Shown piece by piece: positions 58,155-64,000 of a DNA stretch of 64,000 nt. The position numbers were made by a program, and so were the translations under genes. The stretch is taken from positions 200,565,481-200,629,480 of the forward strand of contig NC_084798.1 in the NCBI RefSeq assembly GCF_963169125.1, in the 5' to 3' direction. The stretch's first letter is position 1. The number at the start of each line of letters is the position of its first letter. The stretch is from Humulus lupulus (Eukaryota > Streptophyta > Magnoliopsida > Rosales > Cannabaceae). The notes beneath the pieces are model-generated. The model did not search any database and was not told the origin of the DNA. It saw only the letters and a list, made by a program, of their open reading frames with translations.

Positions 58155-58469
58155 TCAATTCACATAAATCACTATATGTATCAAATCTAACAAGTTAGTT
58201 TTCCTTTCAACACTTGGAAAATGTCTCTTTACCATCTTAGATTTAACACATAATTCACATTTATCATGCTCAACATCATTGAATATAATTAAACCACATT
58301 TGATTACTCGTTTAATTGTACTAAATCCTATATGAGCAAGTCTATTATACCACAAAGTAATAGAATCAAAGCCAAGCATATAAGAGGAAGACGAGCATGC
58401 ATTATTATTAAAAAAATTATCTTTTGCACACAGCTTTATCATTCCATCACAAACATATCCTTTCCCCAC
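58155..58469 (-). pseudogene. Copia GAG-pre-integrase domain
   Basis: The frame has GKGYVCDGMIKLC, LWYNRLAHIGFSTIKRV and CELCVKSKM, the pre-integrase zinc-binding region (H..H..C..C pattern, with the first His replaced by Tyr in LWYNRL). Its upstream part is cut off by the LTR at 58480. Confidence 0.85.
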
Positions 58470-58479
58470 AAAGTATTTT

Positions 58480-60678
58480 ATTTAATATAATGTTAGAATA
58501 AATAATGTTACAAATGTAATTTGTCACACATTGTAATATAATATTAAGAGTTACAAATTGGACATGTGTGTGTGTCCAAGTGTAACCTATTTTGGAGTTA
58601 CAAATTTGTAACTTCCAAATATCACCAAATAATGTGTAGATTGAGAGTTACACATTTTTATTGAATTTCACAAAGCCATAATGTGATATGACTATTGAAG
58701 ATATATTTTTAACTCCCATTAGGTATATGAATGTTACAAAATCATGTGGGAAAGGTACTGTGAAGTTTTGAGAAAATGAGTGAAATTGGGAGGTTGTAAC
58801 AACCTCCAGTCTGCGACCAAGACCATTCCCGGCCGCAGCCTGGGAGTGAGAGGCTCATGGCTGCAGCCCGGGTGCTGGCAGCCAAATCCCATTTTGCTTT
58901 TTTTTTTTTTATTCTTTCCAATTGGAACAATTTTAACATCTCAAGTAACTCCCAAATCTTCATTTTAATTCCATAAACATCTAATTAAATATTGGTAATA
59001 GCCAAGGGGTTGGTGGAATTTGAAATTAAAATGGTGTCTCAAAACTCTGTAAATAGGAGCATAATGCTCACTTGCAAGACACACCATTTTCTATCGACAA
59101 AGCACTTGGCTGGAAAATACACCAAAATGTTTGATAATTCGAGAGAGCTATTTTCAAATTTGAGAGTCCCTTAGTGCTTAGAGAGTATGGGAAATGAGAT
59201 TTTGGACAAAGGTCTTGAACCTTGTTCAAGTTGGTGATCCCCACTACTCTACACTTTGGTTGTGTGAGTGTTAGAGTGTTCTTGTTGTTTCTCCTTTGTT
59301 TTTTATTTACTATTGTTCTTATTTCATTCTTCATGTTCTTCTTTGTTCTTTATATTTACTTGTACTATTTTTCTTTGAGTTTGTAATCTTCTTTGAAATT
59401 CTGTTTTTTATGATTACCAACTTAATTATCCAAATTAAATAATTAATTGTTGAACTGTTACAGAAATGTTTAAACAGACACAAAGATTGTTTGAACAGAA
59501 ACCAGATATGTTTAAACAGTTTGTGACCAGAAGATAAAAACGAACATAAGATAAAGAACACACGAATTTTTACGTGGTATCAGCAATTTTTGCAGATTGC
59601 TACTAGTCCACGAGGCCACGCCCAGAGAATGAAATTTATTAGAAGAATATCTAAACGATTACAAAACCAAATTGACTTATACAAATAAAGACTCCCTCTT
59701 GAATTTGTCGCAACTGTTGTAATCTAAACTCCTAATCAAATTTCTGAAGTGCTAAGATCTTGAACTCCCTTCAAATCATAACACTTGCACTTTTCCTCCC
59801 GAAAAGTGACTCACGAACAAGACTTCTCCCGAAGCTTGATGACCAATGTCCAAGTGTGTTCAACCTACACAATTAACACAAAGAAAACAATACAGAAGTA
59901 CACTGTAATAAACCACTAAGAACTTGCTGGACTCAAGTTCTTCACATAATAAAAAGTCTCTCTAAAACTTGAAAAATATTTGGAAAATAATACACCAAGA
60001 GAGATGATAAAAAACCAACGATCTAAGGATGATTATATACTTTTTAGAATCCCTTTAGGTTGTGGAAAACAAATCAGAAACCAATCAGCCAATAAAAGGA
60101 AAATCTTCCAAAACAGGAAAGTCAGAATCTGTTCAAATAGACTGGCAATCCGTTCAAACAGATTCATCGAACCTGGACAGTTTTTAAACCCAGTTTCCTT
60201 AAATAAATAAGGAAACAATATATACATTATCACTGCAAGCTGTACACGATTTCTGGACAAATAAATCAGATCAAAAAAATAAAAATAAATACCAATAATT
60301 TCCATTTCAAGAAAAGATATTCTTTTATAGGAAATTATATATTTATTTTATTAACATAAATATAATAATCTGATTATAAAAAGACACATTTCAACAAAAC
60401 AGGAAACTGCCCATTTTTCGAAATTTACCACTCAATATTACAACACAGGAAACTACCCATTTCGAAAATACTCATTTAATTAATTTTGTCAATATTGTCA
60501 AATATGCCAATAAAGGATTTTACATTCTTCTCTTCTACTTCTTGTCACATCAATTTACTTGTATTTTTAGCAATTGAGTTGTAACATTTATTTTAGTCAA
60601 AACCTTGTCTATTGTATTTCTTGCTTAGAGTTGTATTTTGGTTTCCTATTTTCATTGAATAATATATATTCTCTAACA
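58480..60678 (+). mobile_element. Solo LTR (family D/E) inside copia gag-pol, itself split
   Basis: Matches the solo LTR 30015-31027 outside the insert 59394-60524: shared GTGTGTCCAA, AGTAACTCCCAAATCT, TTTCATTTCAAATTCCACC-like segments, a TATA region near 59045 and the ending CTCTAACA at 60678. The left border is near 58480 and no duplication is visible, so a few bases are probably lost there. The word block at 58800-58885 (CCGGCCGCAGCCTGGG, GGCTGCAGCCCGGG) differs wholly from that of its sister. Confidence 0.82.
59394..60524 (-). mobile_element. Solo LTR (family T), third level of nesting
   Basis: TGAAATTCTG to GGATTTTACA, 1131 bp, flanked by the 5-bp duplication TTCTT (59389-59393 and 60525-60529). 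It contains words TGTTTAAACA (59466, 59509), TGTTTGAACAG (59489), CTGTTCAAATAG (60128) and CCGTTCAAACAG (60150), and the ACGTGG...CTAGTCCACGAG box at 59572-59614. Strand is set only by likeness of that box to LTR Q. Confidence 0.85.
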
Positions 60679-60692
60679 ACCATTGGATAAAA

Positions 60693-61870
60693 TTAGTTTG
60701 CCGGACTTAAGCACCACTTTGATGCCCATTTGCTCAACATGCGCCCACTCACAAGATTCCTAATCATATCTGGAACATACAACACATTGGTCAATAAAAC
60801 ATTCTTTTCGGATGTGAAGTAAAGATCAACATTCCTCTTTCCCAACACCTTGGATCTATGCTCATTTCCCATTTGGATCTCATGACCATCTCTTGATTCT
60901 TCAAAGGTTTTGAAGACCTCTCTATCATAAGTTGCATGAATGGTGGCACAAGTGTCATAGCACCATCCTTGCACTTTCCATTGGATGACATTTACCTCAC
61001 TCAAGGTAGCAACCAACTCCTCTTTGGTTGTTTTGACCTTGGATCCATGGTTATGGGCCTTTCGATACATGCAATCCCTAGCCATGTCGCCACTCTTGCA
61101 ACAAACAAAGAAATGGCCTTTCACACACTTGAATTGCCATTCATTCTTCTTAGGGGCTAAGTAAGTATCCTTATTTGATTGAGGCTTCTTGTGAGTCTTC
61201 CCTTTGGATTGAGAGGGTATGGCATTAACCTTGGATGTCCCAACATTGGACTCTTCCATACAGTTATCTCTAGAACGAGACTTTTCTCCAATCCTTTGAT
61301 GCTTTCAAAGATGTCTCTTCATTCTTATGGATGATCTTCTTTCTATAGCTTCTCCAAGATGGAGGTAACTTAGCTATAATCCCTCCCACAATGAATGGTT
61401 ATGAAAATTTTATCTTAAGTGTAGACAACTTATTCACAATAACTTGAAGATGTACATGGAGGTGTAAGGATTTACCATCAAAGAACTCAAATTCCATATA
61501 TTCAGTTATGAGGAATTTCTTGGTACCTTTTTCTTTGGCTTTGTACTTCTTCTCAAGAGCTTCCCATATCTTCTTTGATGATGTAGTGTTTGTGTAGAGA
61601 TCATAGAGACAAAATGATAGAGCATTGAGTATGTGACCTCTACAAATGAGTTCATCTTCTTCCATTTTCTTCCTTTCTTTAATCACTTCTTGAGAATCAC
61701 CATCCTTTAAAGGCTTCAAATTCTTCAAATAAGAATGTAGTGCACCTTCAATGTTGTGAGAAGAAACTTGATCTTGACTTGCTAACGAACAAAATTTGGT
61801 CCATCGAATCTATCTAGTCTCACTAGATCGTGAGACATGAACTTGAGAGCTGAGATTGATTAGCTTTCTT
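60693..61870 (-). pseudogene. Copia gag and start of pol
   Basis: The frame 61399-61728 reads HILNALSFCLYDLYTNTTSSKKIWEALEKKY and FLITEYMEFEF, the UBN2-type copia gag. The next frame, 60693-61259, has the CCHC knuckle CCKSGDMARDC, then WCYDTCATIHATYDREVF with the protease active site (DTCAT in place of the usual DSGAT) and LTNVLYVPDMIRNLVSG. A one-base shift near 60735 breaks the frame just before the inserted LTR. Confidence 0.86.
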
Positions 61871-61950
61871 CCATAGCTTTGTTTAGTAGATAAACCTTAT
61901 AGATAGGCAAACTTTGATACAAACAAAGGTTTAGAGATAGAGATTTTTAT

Positions 61951-62777
61951 TGTTGAGATTTAGAGGCTTATAACCTTGGTTTTGTATTACAACTCAAAGA
62001 AATAATCACAAGTAATCTAAACTCTATTGAAAGATAATTGTAAAGTACATAAACACAAATAAGCAAGTGTAGAGTAGACCTTTCTTGAAGAAGAACCTTC
62101 AAGCATAAAATCACAAGACTATGATTTTATGTGAACCACAAATGTTACAAGGCTTGACACAAATGAAGAATTATTGTCCAAAAATATCTATTCCTAGGCT
62201 TCTCCTTGGAATTACTTGAAGCTACAACAATGGAATGAGATTGGGATTCACAAGCCTTGAATCTTCATACAAGTCAAGCTATCTTGATGAAGATCATGGA
62301 GAAAAGTAGTAATCTTGAAAGCTAGAGAGAGAGAGAGAGTTCTTTTAGAGAGAGATAGATGAGTGATCAAGTCACCAACTAACTCAAATGAACTTTTTAA
62401 ATAGTATAGGAACCTCATTAGACTCAACCAATGAGATTATAGCATTTTAATTTGAATTTTGGAGCCAAAACACGTCATTATACAAATTTGTACGGATGGC
62501 CCAGGCGACGTGTTGCTTGGGTGTTTATTTCACAAATGAGCGATGCATCGTCGATGCCACTGACTTGGTGCTCCAAAAATTGTCTCAAAACATCCTCAAA
62601 TGCTCCCAATTTTTTTGGGTACTCTCATATACTCCAAAGAAATACTTTGGACCCAAAAAGATGATTTATAAATGCCTATACAGAAAATTAAGTCTCACAT
62701 GTTGACTTTGTAAAATCGTTATGGTTTTTGGCACCTATTCCTGCCTTACTGATTTCACCATTTATTTAACCAAACAG
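61951..62777 (-). mobile_element. 5' LTR of the Ty1/copia element, outer part missing
   Basis: On the minus strand it ends TAAATCTCAACA at 61951 and its match with the left LTR stops near TTTAACCAAACA at 62777; the outer third (compare 51400-53711) is missing. A PBS-like TTTGTATCAAAG lies at 61912-61923 (9 of 11 bases of the Met-tRNA site, displaced). Words GGCGACGTGTTGCT (62503) and GCGATGCATCGTC (62540) lie where the left LTR has its words. Confidence 0.72.
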
Positions 62778-62854
62778 GGGTTTGAGTGGTGTTGGCCGGT
62801 GGTGGAGCTCGGGATAGGGTCGGGATTTGGGGAGAGAAAACAAAGAGAGAGCAT

Positions 62855-62908
<54 letters not shown>

Positions 62909-62945
62909 GCAAAGAAAATAAGGAAGAAGAAAGGGAATGGTTTGT
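62778..62945. repeat. (GA)n microsatellite region
   Basis: A (GA)n tract of about 24 units at 62858-62905 lies in otherwise unrecognised sequence. It produces false Arg-Glu and Ser-Leu frames on the two strands. Confidence 0.8.
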
Positions 62946-63413
62946 TTATGCAACTGAGTTATTTGCGGCGACTGGATTTATCGCAAAAAACCTTCAACTT
63001 TTGCTATAAATAACAATTGATGTCGTCCAATTAGTAATTAAAAAATCCTAAAAGTATTTGCGACAAAAATTAGGCATTGCAAATAATAGCAAAAGTGTTG
63101 CAAATAATTGGCGAAAATATCTTTGCGAATTTTTTCCTCCAATATTATTTACAAAAATTTCACCATTTTAGCAGCGAAATGTTCGCTGCAAATAATTCAC
63201 TCGGTGCCTCAAATAATCCCAACAAACTTGTATGAAACAGTAAACATGAGAGAAACCCGCGCCAAATTGCTAATGCTTTTGCATCGAACAATTCTCTCCA
63301 CAAAATAAGTATCCCGATTCTTGTTAAAAATCATACATCATAATTCACCGCAAATAGGGATATTAGTATGGCTGGGCCACAATTTGCCGCAAATAACTTT
63401 TTTTCTTGTAATG
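62946..63413 (-). mobile_element. CACTA (En/Spm)-type transposon terminus
   Basis: Inverted, the right end reads CATTACAAGAAAAAAAG, one base from the canonical CACTACAAGAAAA start of plant CACTA elements. Subterminal words of the TTTGCGGCGA / TTTGCCGCAAAT / TTCGCTGCAAATAA kind recur at about 62960, 63100, 63190 and 63382, as in this superfamily. The three bases after it are TAT. No transposase and no second end are seen, so it is a deleted or partial element; the left limit is approximate. Confidence 0.65.
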
Positions 63414-63930
63414 TATTTTTTTTAACTTGGGATTTGTAAATGAGTATGTGAACTTAAAAGTATAATTCTAATATTACTAAATAATGTTTAGTTTAAAATT
63501 TCAGATGGATTCGTTATAACATGGTATCAAATTAAATGTATTAATTTTGTCATAATTGGATGCTCTATTATGAATAAAGTTGCCGCATCATAAATCCATT
63601 TTATTGTAATACATACATATATATAGAAATCTCAGTCTATATATCCACAAAATAAAAATAAATTACACGAAAATGTAGCAAAAAGGAAGGAGAGAGATAA
63701 TTAATTACAAGTATATAATAACCATTATACATATTCAATTATACATTATATATATTTATAGAGGCACATCCATGGTTACATGAAACTAAGCAATTAATAA
63801 TAAGCTTAGATAGAACATGGGGAGAGCAACCTAATTTCATCATAAAAGTTTTCACAGTGATGAAATATAATCCCAAAAGTCTCAAAATGGACAGAACATT
63901 ATAACACAGACAAGCAATCCAAGTAAACGT
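63414..63930. other. Non-coding DNA at the right edge
   Basis: AT-rich with a short (TA) run near 63615. The stretch 63740-63930 looks like the 3' UTR of a minus-strand gene but has no firm marker. Confidence 0.4.
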
Positions 63931-63933
63931 TGT

Positions 63934-64000
63934 TTAGGGCTCGACAGCAATGGTGTTGGTGCACTTTGGCTGCTCTTAGGGCGTCTCATAAGGTCATTAG
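63934..64000 (-). CDS. Possible last exon of a minus-strand gene, cut by the window
   Basis: In one minus-strand frame the sequence after a CCTAAG / CAG-type acceptor reads EQPKCTNTIAVEP and then TAA at 63934-63936. Base composition is higher in GC than the flank. The product is not recognised and only about 14 codons are available, so this is a suggestion only. Confidence 0.2.

Noticed and set aside
62786..63013. Arg-Glu-rich and Ser-Leu-rich frames
   Set aside because: Both are the (GA)n microsatellite at 62858-62905 read on opposite strands.

Overview
The window is nuclear DNA of a flowering plant, very probably a dicot. The evidence is spliced GT-AG genes for a plant RCI2/PMP3 proteolipid and a SKIP1-like F-box protein, fragments of a chalcone-synthase gene and a TIR-NBS-LRR gene, and dense nested Ty1/copia and Ty3 LTR retrotransposons. 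The species cannot be fixed from the sequence; a rosid is my guess. There is no sign of bacterial, organellar or integrated viral sequence.

Host genes are confined to the left side. RCI2-like (3528-3844, two exons, 74 aa) and SKIP1-like (6233-7570, two exons, 309 aa) both lie on the + strand. Both are missed by single-frame ORF calling because of their introns, and their joints are clear. From about 8.4 kb onward nearly everything is mobile DNA: solo LTRs, a Harbinger-type element, foldback elements, a 1.1-kb long inverted repeat, and a Pack-MULE-like element (20.3-22.6 kb). The last holds a chalcone-synthase promoter plus first codons and an antisense piece of a TNL resistance gene.

From 22.9 to 62.8 kb the window is a stack of LTR elements. 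The best preserved is a 12-kb minus-strand Ty3 chromovirus-like element (34465-46485) with two LTRs, PBS, PPT, gag, protease, RT, RNase H and integrase. It is broken by stops and by substitutions in catalytic residues, and it sits inside the gag region of an older element. To its right a minus-strand copia element (50496-62777) is split by three insertions, one of which is itself split. Target-site duplications read directly from the sequence fix the borders of eight solo LTRs and one full element, so the order of many insertions is certain. The right edge holds a CACTA-type terminus and perhaps the last exon of a minus-strand gene.

The most unusual pattern is that unrelated LTR families each carry a short block in which one family-specific word, usually palindromic, is repeated 2-6 times (for example AGCGCTGTAGCGCC, GGCGATATATCGCC, GATGCATCGCC, AGTGGCGCCACT, TGTTTAAACA). 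Two LTRs of one family carry wholly different blocks at the same place. The second point of note is the Pack-MULE-like element, whose core is an array of eleven GTAACYGGTTAC-type words between inverted arms.
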